Shown here piece by piece: positions 1 through 7,788 of a stretch of DNA of 42,430 bases; position 1 is the first letter of the stretch, and every line of letters begins with the position of its first letter. The stretch comes from Pseudomonadota bacterium (GTDB lineage Bacteria > Desulfobacterota > Desulfovibrionia > Desulfovibrionales > Desulfovibrionaceae). The notes beneath the pieces were generated by a model that made no database searches, was not told where the DNA came from, and worked only from the letters and a program-made list of their open reading frames with translations. The DNA lies in the NCBI GenBank assembly GCA_023438245.1, contig JAEXRD010000130.1, positions 1-42,430 on the forward strand. The letters are read 5' to 3'. Both the position numbers and the translations under genes were made by a program.

Positions 1-968
1 GGGCCGGGCGGGAGGCGTCCAGCACGTACAGCACGCCGTCGGCGCGGGCCATGAACTCGCGCGCGAGCTCCTGGCCCGGGGCCTCGATGGGGCCCACGTC
101 GGGCCCGCTTCCGCGCAGCCCGGCGGTGTCCACCAGGCGCACCACCAGCCCGTCCAGGTCGAGCGGTTCCTCCAGGTAGTCGCGCGTGGTGCCCGGCGTG
201 GGCGACACAAGCGCCCGCCTGCGGCCCACCAGCGCGTTCATCAGGCTCGACTTTCCCGCGTTCACCGGCCCGGCCAGCACCGCCATGACGCCCTCGCGCC
301 AAGCCTTGGCGCGCTCCACCGAGGCCAAGAGCCCCCCGGCCTCGATGCCGGTCTCGCGGGCGCAGAGCACCAGCTCGGAGCGCGGCAGGCACTCCACCTC
401 CTCGTCCGGAAAGTCCACGGCCAGGCAGAGCTGGGCGCGCAGGTCCTCCAGGCGCTGGCGCATGGCCTGGATGCGCTCGCCCAGGGCCCCGGAAAGCTTC
501 ATCTGGGCCAGGTGCAGGGCCGAGCGCGTGGGCGCGGCGATGGCCTCGGCGATGGCCTCGGCCTGGGTCAGGTCCAGCTTGCCGTTCAGGAAGGCCCGCA
601 GGCTGAATTCCCCCGCCCGGGCCAGGCGCGCGCCCCGGGCCAGGCATTCCTCCAGCGCGGCGCGCAGCAGGGCCGGGCCGCCGTGACAGTAAAGCTCCAC
701 CACGTCCTCGCCGGTGAAGGAGGCCGGGCCGGGCATGAAGGCGGCCAGCACCTCGTCCAGCACGCGCCCCTGGCGGTCGGTCAGGCTGCCATGGTGCAGG
801 CGGCGGGGGCTGAAGTCGGCAAAGGAGGGGGCGGAGGCGCGGAACAGCTCCAGGGCGATGCCCCGGGCCTGGAGCCCGCTCAGGCGCACGATGCCAACGG
901 CTCCGGCCCCGGGCGCGGTGGCGATGGCGGCGATGGTGTCGCCGGTCGCCGGTTCGGCGTGGATCATG
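1..968 (-). CDS. mnmE: tRNA uridine-5-carboxymethylaminomethyl GTPase MnmE (partial, C-terminus off the window)
   Basis: MnmE (TrmE), with MnmG, modifies the wobble uridine (cmnm5U) of certain tRNAs in the cytoplasm. About 322 residues are visible of a family length near 455. The N-terminal folate-binding domain starts at residue 1 and includes GEDVVELYCHGGPA. A helical-domain signature follows (FLNGKLDLTQAEAIAEAI, VDFPDEE). The inserted G domain shows the P-loop NAGKSSLMNAL, the G2 motif GTTRD and the G3 motif DTAG. The C-terminal CxGK motif would lie beyond base 1 and cannot be checked. The ATG at 968-966 is preceded by GGAGG at a 6-base spacing. It is the last visible gene of the rpmH-rnpA-yidD-yidC-jag-mnmE run, the classic arrangement near the replication origin. 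Identification is firm. Confidence 0.95.
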
Positions 969-1060
969 CGGACCTCCGAAAAGCAAGCCGCCGGGGCCGG
1001 GCCAAATCGCAGGCCACGGGCCCCGGCGGCGGGCGTGTCGTTCTGGTATGCCCGGGCGGC

Positions 1061-2266
1061 CTAGTCCTCGGCCACCTCGGCCCCGCCCTCGTCCGCACCA
1101 GGCCGCTTGGGCACGATGAGCACGCGCTTCATGGCGCCCTCGCCCTTGCTGCGGGTGAACACGAACTCGTCCTCCTGCAGGGTCAGGTGCACCACGCGGC
1201 GGTGGTAGGAGCTCATGGGCCGGGTGCTCTGGGTGCGTCCGCTGGCCGTGGCCTTGTCCGCCAGGTGGCGGGCGATCTGCCTGAGCTTCTCGTCCTGGTT
1301 CTCGCGGTAGTCTCCGGTGTCGATCTGCACGCGCACGGAGGCGTCCATGCGCTTGGAGACCAGCCGGTTCACCAGGTACTGGATGCTGGCCAGGGTCTGG
1401 CCCTCGCGTCCGATGAGCAGGCCGGAATTCTCGGGGTCCTCGATGCGCACGAGCACGCGGTCGCTCATGAGCTGCACCGTGATCTTGGCCTCCTCGGAGA
1501 GCGGGGCCAGGATCTTGGTGGTCACCTCCAGGGCCACCTGCTCCAGCAGGGCCTGGTCCAGGTGGGCGATGCCCTGGGGCGCGCCGTTCTCCTCGTCCTC
1601 GCCGAAGCTGGCGGTCTCCTCGCGGCGGGGCTCGCGCTGGCGCTGTTCGCCGCCGCGCTCACGACCGCCGCCCTCGCGCCCGCGGCCACGGCCACGGCCG
1701 CGGCCACGACCTTCGCGGGGCTCACGGGATTCGGGCTGGCCTTCGGGCCGGGCTTCGGACTGGGCGGGCTGGGTCTCGCCGCCCTGCTCGCCCCTGGCCT
1801 CGGAGCGGCCCTCGCCGCGCCCGCGACCGCGTCCACGGCGTCCGCGCTCGCGGCGCGAGCGCCCCTCGGACTGGCCCTCGGACTGGCCCTCGCCCTGGAC
1901 GGCCTCGTCGCCGCCATTCTCCACCGCCGCCGGAGCGGAAGCCTCGACGGGAGCGGGTTCGGGCCGGGACTCAGGCTGGCGTTCCGGCTGGCGCTCGGGC
2001 TTGCGCTCGGGGCGCTTTTCCTGGGCCGGGGCCTCCTCGGAGGCGCGGTGGCTCTTGCGCTCCTCGGGCTCCTCGGCCAGCTTGAAGCTTCCGCGCGGCT
2101 TGGCGCGCACCACGGCGGGCTTCACGCCCACCAGTCCGAAGATGCCGGAGCTGCCGCCGCTGACGATCTCGATCTCCAGCTTGTCGCGCTTCAGGTCGTA
2201 GTGCCTGCAGGCCGCCTCGATGGCATCATCCAGGCTTTTGCCCTGGAATTCTCTGTTGTCACTCAT
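1061..2266 (-). CDS. jag: Jag/KhpB-family RNA-binding protein with a long Arg/Glu-rich linker
   Basis: Jag/KhpB proteins bind RNA, and in several bacteria they influence cell division and envelope synthesis. The 401 residues fall into three parts. The N-terminal Jag domain (about 1-57) contains SGGSSGIFGLVGVKPA. A low-complexity linker (about 60-235) is rich in Arg, Glu, Gly and Pro, with GRGRGR and QPERQPE repeats. The C-terminal part has a KH domain with an IGREGQ loop (285-290) and an R3H domain with RRVVH (356-360). Jag proteins are usually 200-250 residues, so the linker accounts for the extra length. It lies 36 bases after yidC on the same strand, the usual partner gene. Family identification is firm. 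The linker's function is unknown; it looks disordered and could add RNA affinity. Confidence 0.93.
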   Translation of the reverse strand: MSDNREFQGKSLDDAIEAACRHYDLKRDKLEIEIVSGGSSGIFGLVGVKPAVVRAKPRGSFKLAEEPEERKSHRASEEAPAQEKRPERKPERQPERQPESRPEPAPVEASAPAAVENGGDEAVQGEGQSEGQSEGRSRRERGRRGRGRGRGEGRSEARGEQGGETQPAQSEARPEGQPESREPREGRGRGRGRGRGREGGGRERGGEQRQREPRREETASFGEDEENGAPQGIAHLDQALLEQVALEVTTKILAPLSEEAKITVQLMSDRVLVRIEDPENSGLLIGREGQTLASIQYLVNRLVSKRMDASVRVQIDTGDYRENQDEKLRQIARHLADKATASGRTQSTRPMSSYHRRVVHLTLQEDEFVFTRSKGEGAMKRVLIVPKRPGADEGGAEVAED

Positions 2267-2302
2267 TTCAGTCCTCGCTCGTGGTCCCTGTCTGGCCGCG
2301 TC

Positions 2303-3952
2303 CTAGGACGCCTTGCGCATCATCCACCACTGCTGGGCGATGGACAGGATGTTGTTGACCATCCAGTACACCACCAGTCCGGCGGGGAAGTTCAGGAACA
2401 TGAAGGTGAAGATCACGGGCATGAAGAGCATGACCTTGGCCTGGACCGGGTCGCCTCCGGTGGGGGTCATCTTCTGCTGGATGAACATGGTGGCCCCCAT
2501 GATCAGGGGGGTGATGTAGAACGGGTCCTTCATGGACAGGTCGGCCAGCCAGACGATGTCGGTGAAGGGCAGGTTCGGGATGAAGGAGGCGTGCCGAAGC
2601 TCGATGCTGCCGAGCAGGGCCTTGTACAGGCCGAAGAACACAGGAATCTGCACCAGCATGGGCACGCAGCCGCCCGCCGGGTTGACCTTGTAGGTCTTGT
2701 ACAGCTGCATGATCTCGGCGTTCTGCTTTTCCTTGTCGTCGGCGTACTTCTCGCGGATCTTCTGGAGCATGGGCTGGATCTTCTTCATCTGCTCCATGGA
2801 CTTGTAGCTCTTCTGCGAAAGGGGCCAGAAGATGATCTTGATGAGCACGGTCAAGAGGATGATGGCGATGCCGTAGTTGTGCACGTACTTGAAGAACCAG
2901 TTCAGCAGCGACAGCAGCGGCAGGGCGATGACGTGGAACCAGCCGTAGTCCACGGCGTCGGCCATCTTGCCGGGCATGGCCGCCAGCATGGAGCGGTCCG
3001 CCGGACCGGCGAAATAGTCGCAGATCAGCGTCTTGGTCTGCCCGGCCTCGAAGGTGGCGGGCACGGTGAGGGCCAGGTTGAACACGCCGTCCTTCAGGCG
3101 GCCGTCGGCCTGCGCGCCCTCTTCACCCTGGGGCTGCAGGATGAACAGGAAGTAGTTGCTCTCGATGGCGCCCCAGCGGACCCGGTCCTCGGGCTTCAGG
3201 CCCAGGCCCTTCTTTTCCAGGTCGTCGGTGCTGGTCACCTCGTCGAAGCCGCCCTTGAGCTTGCCGTAGGCGATGCGGGTGGTGTTGTACTGGTCGCCCG
3301 CCGGGGAGAGGCCCGCGCTGGCGGCGGTGAAGGCCACCTTGCCGGTCACGGCGGCCGTGCCGGGGTTGGCCACGGTGAGTTCCTCGCCGATGAGGTAGGT
3401 GTCGGCGTGGATGGTGAGCTTGCGGGTGAGCTTCAGACCCGCGGCCTCGCCGCTGAACACCAGGGTCTGCTTGGCCCCGGCGGCCACGGTCACTTCCTCG
3501 GCGCCCTCGTAGGTCCAGCCGGGGCTGTTCCAGGTGTGCACCTCGCCGCCCGCGGGCAGCAGGATCACGCCCATGGCCGCGCGGCCCTTGGCCTTGTCGC
3601 CGATGATGTTGATGAGGTGGGAATCCTTGGTGATGGACTCGCGGAACTTGCCCAGCACCATGCTTTCCAGCACGCCGCCCTGGGTGTTGAACACGGCGGT
3701 GTACAGCGGGGTCTTGACCGTGATGGCCTTGCCCTGGGCCGGGGCGGCGGAGCCCGCGGCGCTGGCTCCGGGAGTGGCGGCGGCCCCTTCCGCACTGGCC
3801 GCGCCGGCCTTGCCGGGTTCGATCTTGGCGTCGGCGGCGGCAGCGGGAGCCGGGGGCGGGGCAGTGGGCTCCTCGGGCGGGAACAGGTAGCTCCAGCCGA
3901 AGAGGACCACAAGGGACAGGGCCAGGGCGATGATCAGGCGTTTGGTGTCCAT
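2303..3952 (-). CDS. yidC: membrane protein insertase YidC
   Basis: YidC inserts and folds inner-membrane proteins, alone or with SecYEG. The 549 residues show an N-terminal membrane anchor (about 5-24), a Pro/Ala-rich tether, a large periplasmic beta-rich domain (about 70-340) and the C-terminal insertase core with about five membrane segments. The core carries QKSYKSMEQMKKIQP and YKVNPAGGCVPMLVQIPVF, closely matching Gram-negative YidC. The groove position occupied by Arg366 in E. coli appears to be Lys here (LIKIIFWPLSQ). The chosen ATG at 3952 gives the standard MDTKRLIIA start; a longer reading frame adds 23 residues that do not resemble the family. The start overlaps the end of yidD by 19 bases, so the two are probably translated together. 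Confidence 0.97.
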   Translation of the reverse strand: MDTKRLIIALALSLVVLFGWSYLFPPEEPTAPPPAPAAAADAKIEPGKAGAASAEGAAATPGASAAGSAAPAQGKAITVKTPLYTAVFNTQGGVLESMVLGKFRESITKDSHLINIIGDKAKGRAAMGVILLPAGGEVHTWNSPGWTYEGAEEVTVAAGAKQTLVFSGEAAGLKLTRKLTIHADTYLIGEELTVANPGTAAVTGKVAFTAASAGLSPAGDQYNTTRIAYGKLKGGFDEVTSTDDLEKKGLGLKPEDRVRWGAIESNYFLFILQPQGEEGAQADGRLKDGVFNLALTVPATFEAGQTKTLICDYFAGPADRSMLAAMPGKMADAVDYGWFHVIALPLLSLLNWFFKYVHNYGIAIILLTVLIKIIFWPLSQKSYKSMEQMKKIQPMLQKIREKYADDKEKQNAEIMQLYKTYKVNPAGGCVPMLVQIPVFFGLYKALLGSIELRHASFIPNLPFTDIVWLADLSMKDPFYITPLIMGATMFIQQKMTPTGGDPVQAKVMLFMPVIFTFMFLNFPAGLVVYWMVNNILSIAQQWWMMRKAS

Positions 3953-4224
3953 TTTTGACTCGCGTGGATGTCGGGGGTGGCGGGCCAGCGCAGGGGCACG
4001 GGATCGTACCCCCCGCGGCACAGGGGATGGCAGCGGGCCAGACGCCAGAGCGTCAGCAGGCTGCCAAGGGCCGGACCGTGCAGGATCACGGCCTGCCGGG
4101 CGTATTCCGAACAGGAGGGCTGAAAGCGGCAGGACCCCGCGAACACGGGGGAGAGAAGGCGCTGGTAGGCCCAGATGGACGCCAGCAAGATGGTGCGCAT
4201 CAGTCTGCCGGGCAGTCTGCGCAT
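3934..4224 (-). CDS. yidD: membrane protein insertion efficiency factor YidD
   Basis: YidD is a small membrane-associated protein that helps YidC-dependent insertion. The 96 residues include YQRLLSPVFAGSCRFQPSCS and the later Cys-containing CHPLCRGGYDPVP, both hallmarks of the family (COG0759). The ATG at 4224 has GAGG five bases upstream. A second ATG at 4200 overlaps the rnpA stop as TGATG and would give a more typical N-terminus (MRTILLASIWAYQ), so the true start is uncertain by eight residues. The gene lies between rnpA and yidC and overlaps both, as in most bacteria. Confidence 0.93.
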   Translation of the reverse strand: MRRLPGRLMRTILLASIWAYQRLLSPVFAGSCRFQPSCSEYARQAVILHGPALGSLLTLWRLARCHPLCRGGYDPVPLRWPATPDIHASQKWTPNA

Positions 4225-4613
4225 TCAGGCCTCACGTCGGGCACCCCCCGGCCGGCCTCTCGCATTATGCGGGAGAGCACGGGGGAGAACTCCTGTTCCA
4301 CCAGGGCCAGGTCGACGATCTTCGGGTCCAGATTGCGCTTGGGGACGACGACGATGTCTATGGGAAGGCCGATGCCCGCCTGGTGGAGCCGGAAAAATTC
4401 ACGCAACACGCGCCGGATGCGGTTGCGACGAGCCGCCCGCCCGACCTTCCGGCTCACCGTCAGCCCGAGGCGGAAGCCGCTTTCGGCTCCGCCACGGGGC
4501 AGGATGAAAAGGACGAAGTGCCGGGTGTAGATCTTCCGGCCTTGCTCGTAGCACTCGCCGAAGCGGGCGCTTGCGAGCAGGCGGCGGCTACTGGGCCACG
4601 TTAGACGGCTAAT
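4200..4613 (-). CDS. rnpA: ribonuclease P protein component RnpA (start codon uncertain, probably ATT)
   Basis: RnpA is the protein subunit of RNase P, which trims the 5' ends of tRNA precursors. The body matches the family: SSRRLLASARFGECYEQG, TVSRKVGRAARRN and then RIRRVLREFF, which together hold the RNR signature. No ATG, GTG or TTG occurs in frame between the rpmH start and the conserved N-terminus. The frame stays open upstream through all of rpmH, out of frame with it, to a GTG at 4784. That GTG lies just upstream of the predicted rpmH transcription start (about 4780), so it is unlikely to be in the mRNA. The best alternative is ATT at 4613-4611, eight bases after an AAGGGG. It would overlap the end of rpmH by 13 bases and give 137 residues. 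Identity is firm; the start is an inference. Confidence 0.85.
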   Translation of the reverse strand: MSRLTWPSSRRLLASARFGECYEQGRKIYTRHFVLFILPRGGAESGFRLGLTVSRKVGRAARRNRIRRVLREFFRLHQAGIGLPIDIVVVPKRNLDPKIVDLALVEQEFSPVLSRIMREAGRGVPDVRPECADCPAD

Positions 4614-4738
4614 CTCTTGCGCCCCTTCTGGCGGCGGCGACGCAGAACGGCCTGGCCGCTCTTGGTGCGGGAACGAACGAGGAAGCCGTAGGAACGCTTC
4701 CGCCTGATCTTGCTGGGCTGGTAAGAACGCTTGCTCAT
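4601..4738 (-). CDS. rpmH: 50S ribosomal protein L34
   Basis: L34 is a small, very basic protein of the large ribosomal subunit. The 45 residues begin MSKRSYQPSKIRRKR and end GRKRLAV, the normal length and pattern. The ATG at 4738 has AGGAG seven bases upstream. A longer in-frame start at 4789 falls within the predicted promoter and adds unrelated residues. It is the first gene of the minus-strand rpmH-rnpA-yidD-yidC-jag-mnmE run. Its 3' end overlaps the proposed rnpA start, which suggests translational coupling of the two products. Confidence 0.98.
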   Translation of the reverse strand: MSKRSYQPSKIRRKRSYGFLVRSRTKSGQAVLRRRRQKGRKRLAV

Positions 4739-4786
4739 ATGTGGTCTCCTGGGAGTGGATGTCTTTCCGTCGGTGCGGAACCACGC

Positions 4787-4815
4787 CATATAGCCGGGAA
4801 GACGTCGGCAGTCAA
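4787..4815 (-). promoter_or_regulatory. sigma-70 promoter of the rpmH operon
   Basis: On the minus strand TTGACT (4815-4810) is followed after exactly 17 bases by TATATG (4792-4787). This is a strong match to -35/-10 consensus and predicts a transcript start near 4780, about 42 bases before the rpmH ATG. It lies in the 137-base gap between the divergent rpmH and UPF0280 genes. Confidence 0.75.
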
Positions 4816-4875
4816 CCCTTATGGGGCCAACTCGGCCCCGTTGCGCGCGGACAGCATTCTGTTACCCTCTTCCCC

Positions 4876-5625
4876 ATGCGCAAGCAAGCATTCCTTTCCG
4901 CCCACCGGGCGTACCGAGAGGCCCTGGCCCCGCACCGCGGCGAGCGTTTTTTCCAGGTGGTGCAGGAGCACACCGACCTTTTCGTCACGGCGGAGGCCGA
5001 CCTCTCCGGCCCCATGCTCGACTACGTGCGCCAGCTGCGCGGCGAGCTCAAGACCCACATGCTGCTGAGTCCCGGCTTTCGCGAAAGCCTGGTGCCCTAC
5101 CCCACGCCGGACACCGCCCCGCTGGTGGCGCGCATGATGGCCCAGGCCGCCGAGGCCGTGGGCGTGGGGCCCTTCGCCGCCGTGGCCGGAACCTTCGCCC
5201 ACCTGGTGGCGGAGAAATTCGCGCCGCAAAGCCCCAACCTCATCGTCGAGAACGGGGGCGACATCACCCTGCACTCCACCCGCGAGCGCATCGTGGCACT
5301 GCTGGCCGATCCTGAAGGCGGAGCCCGCCTCGGGGTGCGCATCCCCAAGGGGGAATTCCCGGTGAGCCTGTGCGGCTCCTCGGCCACCATCGGCCCGTCC
5401 CTCTCCCTGGGCCAGGGCGAGCTGGTGGTGGTGCGCTCGCGCTCCGGCGCGCTGGCCGACGCCGCGGCCACGGCCCTGGCCAACCTCATCGACGGGGCCT
5501 CCGACCTGGAACTGGTGACGGCGCGCGCCCGGCAGATGGCCCCCCTCGGCGTGGAGGGCGTGTTCGCCCAGGCCGGGGGCCGGCTGGCGGTGTGGGGCAA
5601 AATGGAGCTGGTGGCCCTGGAGTAG
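4876..5625 (+). CDS. UPF0280 family protein (ApbE-superfamily-like, function unknown)
   Basis: This 249-residue protein resembles the UPF0280 family (COG2122), which is distantly related to the ApbE FMN-transferase fold; its biochemical role is not established. Visible family features are GPFAAVAGTFAHLVAE (about 96-111), IVENGGDITL and the Gly/Ser stretch VSLCGSSATIGPSLSLG. No signal peptide is seen, so it is probably cytoplasmic. The ATG at 4876 (MRKQAFLSAHRAYREAL) fits the family start; a longer frame opens at 4741 but overlaps the rpmH promoter region. No clear Shine-Dalgarno sequence precedes the ATG. The gene is divergent from rpmH and convergent with the diguanylate cyclase gene, 12 bases away. 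Confidence 0.85.
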   Translation: MRKQAFLSAHRAYREALAPHRGERFFQVVQEHTDLFVTAEADLSGPMLDYVRQLRGELKTHMLLSPGFRESLVPYPTPDTAPLVARMMAQAAEAVGVGPFAAVAGTFAHLVAEKFAPQSPNLIVENGGDITLHSTRERIVALLADPEGGARLGVRIPKGEFPVSLCGSSATIGPSLSLGQGELVVVRSRSGALADAAATALANLIDGASDLELVTARARQMAPLGVEGVFAQAGGRLAVWGKMELVALE

Positions 5626-5637
5626 CCGGAGTGGAGC

Positions 5638-7101
5638 CTAGGCCTGCTCCACGCGGTCGCGCCCGGAGTTCTTGGCGCGGTACAGGGCCTGGTCGGCGCG
5701 CAGCAGCATGTCCTCCAGGCCCAGGTCGCGGTCGCGCCATTCGGTGACACCGACGCTCAAGGTCACGCGGCGCTCCAGCCCCTCGGTCCGCTCCGAGGCC
5801 GCGGAGAACTCCCGGCGCAGGCGCTCGGCCACGTCCACGGCCTGGCCCTTGGCGGTCTGCGGCAGCAGCACGCAAAATTCCTCGCCGCCCACGCGGCCCG
5901 CCAGGTCGCGGGAGCGCAGGATGCGCCCCAGCACGCGGCCCAGCTCGCGCAGGGCGGCGTCTCCGGCCTGGTGGCCCAGGGTGTCGTTCACGTCCTTGAA
6001 GTGGTCCAGGTCCAGCATGAGCAGGGCCGGTCCGCTTCCGCCCTGGTCGGCGCGCCGGAGCTCCTTGCGCGCGGCCTCCAGGAAGGCCCGGTGGTTCAAG
6101 AGCCCGGTGAGCCCGTCGATGTTGGCCTGCCGGGCCAGCAGGGCCCTGGCTTCGTCGCTTTGGCGCAGCGCGCGCAAGAGCCGGACCAGCAGCAGCCCGC
6201 CCAGCGCGGTGGCCGCCCCGGCGATGGAGCTGATGACCAGCGCCTGCCTGCGCCAGGGGGCCAGGATGTCCGAGGTCTTGGCCGCCACCACCACGGAGAG
6301 CCCGAACTCCTCCAGCCGCGCAAAGCCCACCAGCCGCTCCACCCCGTCCAGCCGCAGGCCGTCGGATAGGAACAGGCCGTGCTCCTCGGCCAGCATCATC
6401 TTCTGGAAAAGCGGGGAATCCGCGAGGCTGGCCCGCATGAAGGACTCGTCAAAGGGCACGCGGGAGAGGAAGATCCCGTCGTCGCGCAGCAGGGCGATGC
6501 TGCCGCCGGGCTTCAGGCGCTCGCGCTCGTGCAGGGCGCTGATCCTGTCCAGCTCCAGAGCGGCGAAGAGCACCCCGATGTCCGAGCGTTCATCGCTGAC
6601 CGGGATGGAGATGGGAATGCCCCAGCGCCCGGTGACGCGGCTTTTCACCGGGCTGCCCAGGTGGAAGCCGCGCCGCGAGGGGTCCTGCTGGGCCTGGAAA
6701 TACTCGCGGTCCGTGACGTCGGCCTGGGGCTGGCCGGGCCTGTCGCCCACGTGGCGCAGGCCGCCGGAGCGCGTCACCATGCGGATGTCCACCATGCCGT
6801 GGGAGCCCTCGCGGGTGGCCTGGACAAGCTTCTGGAACCCGCGCGAGCTGGCCGGGTCCTGGCCGGGATGCTCGGAGATCCACAGGTCGGCGGCGCCGAG
6901 GGACACCTTGGACAGCCGCATCCAGCCCAGGGCCTGCTCGCCCACGGCGGTGGTCACCTCGGTGATGTGGCGCTTGGCGGCGGCCATCGTCATTTCCCGC
7001 TCGGTCCAGGCCCACAGGGCGCAGACGACCCACAGGGTGGAGACGAACAGAGCGAAGCCGACGAGAATGGCCCGGCGTTCGCTGCCTTTTCTCGTGGGCA
7101 T
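5638..7101 (-). CDS. membrane-bound diguanylate cyclase (GGDEF) with extracellular sensor domain
   Basis: This protein probably makes cyclic di-GMP from two GTP. The 487 residues show a first membrane segment (about 11-32), a periplasmic region of about 240 residues resembling a Cache-type sensor, a second membrane segment near 285-305, and a C-terminal GGDEF domain. The active-site loop is GGEEF (405-409), a functional variant. An RSRD motif five residues upstream fits the RxxD inhibitory site for product feedback. The typical LDLDHFKDVNDTLGHQAGD metal-binding segment is also present. The ligand is unknown. It lies 6 bases after the cyclic-nucleotide-binding gene on the same strand, so the two are probably cotranscribed. 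Confidence 0.93.
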   Translation of the reverse strand: MPTRKGSERRAILVGFALFVSTLWVVCALWAWTEREMTMAAAKRHITEVTTAVGEQALGWMRLSKVSLGAADLWISEHPGQDPASSRGFQKLVQATREGSHGMVDIRMVTRSGGLRHVGDRPGQPQADVTDREYFQAQQDPSRRGFHLGSPVKSRVTGRWGIPISIPVSDERSDIGVLFAALELDRISALHERERLKPGGSIALLRDDGIFLSRVPFDESFMRASLADSPLFQKMMLAEEHGLFLSDGLRLDGVERLVGFARLEEFGLSVVVAAKTSDILAPWRRQALVISSIAGAATALGGLLLVRLLRALRQSDEARALLARQANIDGLTGLLNHRAFLEAARKELRRADQGGSGPALLMLDLDHFKDVNDTLGHQAGDAALRELGRVLGRILRSRDLAGRVGGEEFCVLLPQTAKGQAVDVAERLRREFSAASERTEGLERRVTLSVGVTEWRDRDLGLEDMLLRADQALYRAKNSGRDRVEQA

Positions 7102-7107
7102 GGTCCC

Positions 7108-7785
7108 CTAGCCCTGCTTGGGCGCGGTCATGACTGTCTGGAGCAGGTGGGGGGTAAGCACCTTGATGACGCGCCGCCCGCTGACGGCCAGGCCCTCGCG
7201 GTCCACGGCGGCGATGGAGATGTGGCCCTGGCTCACCAGGCCCTGCAGGTAGCCCTCGATGGTGGCCGCCGAGCACACGAAGATGTCGGACATGTGGCGC
7301 ACGGCGGAATCGTAGAGCACCTCGTTCTTGCCGTTGAGCGCGAACAAATCCAGGATGCGCACGATGCCCATGGGCACGTTGGGCGCGCGCAGGGCCTTCT
7401 TGGTGGTGGACTTGAGCCGCGTGACCATGACGTTCAGCATGGCCGAGATGGCCGGGGGCGCGTCGTTGATGTAGCCCTCCAGGTCGTCGCGGCCCAGCAC
7501 CACGACCTTGGAGTCCTCCAGGGCCACCGCGGTGGCCGTGCGGCCCTGGTCCTCCAGGAACAGGGCCATCTCGCCGAAGATGGACACCGGCTGGAGCACG
7601 GCGAAGACCTTCTTGCGCCCGTCCACGGACCCGGAGATCTCCACCTTGCCGTCCACCAGCAGGTAGGCCTCCTCGCCCTTGCTGCCCTCGGTGAAGATGA
7701 CGTTGTGCTTGAGCACGGTGCGCTGCAGAAACGAGCCCTGGCTCACCCGCTTCATGACCACGGAGCCTTCGCGTCCCAAGCCCAT
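7108..7785 (-). CDS. cyclic nucleotide-binding domain protein (Crp/Fnr-like)
   Basis: The N-terminal half (about 15-130) is a cyclic nucleotide-binding beta-barrel, with FTEGSKGEEAYLLVDGKVEI and the ligand-loop-like IFGEMALFLEDQGRTATAVA. A long helix follows. The C-terminal about 90 residues include VCSAATIEGYLQGLVSQGHI, which resembles a winged-helix recognition segment, so it may be a DNA-binding regulator. The helix-turn-helix is not a clean Crp match, and a purely ligand-sensing role is possible. The ligand could be a cyclic mononucleotide or c-di-GMP; this cannot be told from sequence. It sits 3 bases after the lipoprotein gene and 6 bases before the diguanylate cyclase gene, suggesting one signalling operon. 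Confidence 0.8.
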   Translation of the reverse strand: MGLGREGSVVMKRVSQGSFLQRTVLKHNVIFTEGSKGEEAYLLVDGKVEISGSVDGRKKVFAVLQPVSIFGEMALFLEDQGRTATAVALEDSKVVVLGRDDLEGYINDAPPAISAMLNVMVTRLKSTTKKALRAPNVPMGIVRILDLFALNGKNEVLYDSAVRHMSDIFVCSAATIEGYLQGLVSQGHISIAAVDREGLAVSGRRVIKVLTPHLLQTVMTAPKQG

Positions 7786-7788
7786 GGC

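Noticed and set aside
512..3958. Very long open frame on the plus strand (1148 codons)
   Set aside because: It lies antisense to the well-supported jag and yidC genes; low-stop frames are expected opposite GC-rich genes, and its translation is low-complexity His/Gly/Leu-rich with no recognisable domain.
4782..4784. GTG at 4784 as the rnpA start
   Set aside because: It lies between the predicted -10 element and transcript start, so it would not be within the mRNA, and the encoded extension does not resemble RnpA. Not fully excluded if the promoter call is wrong.
4739..4875. Replication origin near the rpmH cluster
   Set aside because: No DnaA boxes, dnaA or gyrB are seen in the window; the divergent gap holds only the rpmH promoter.
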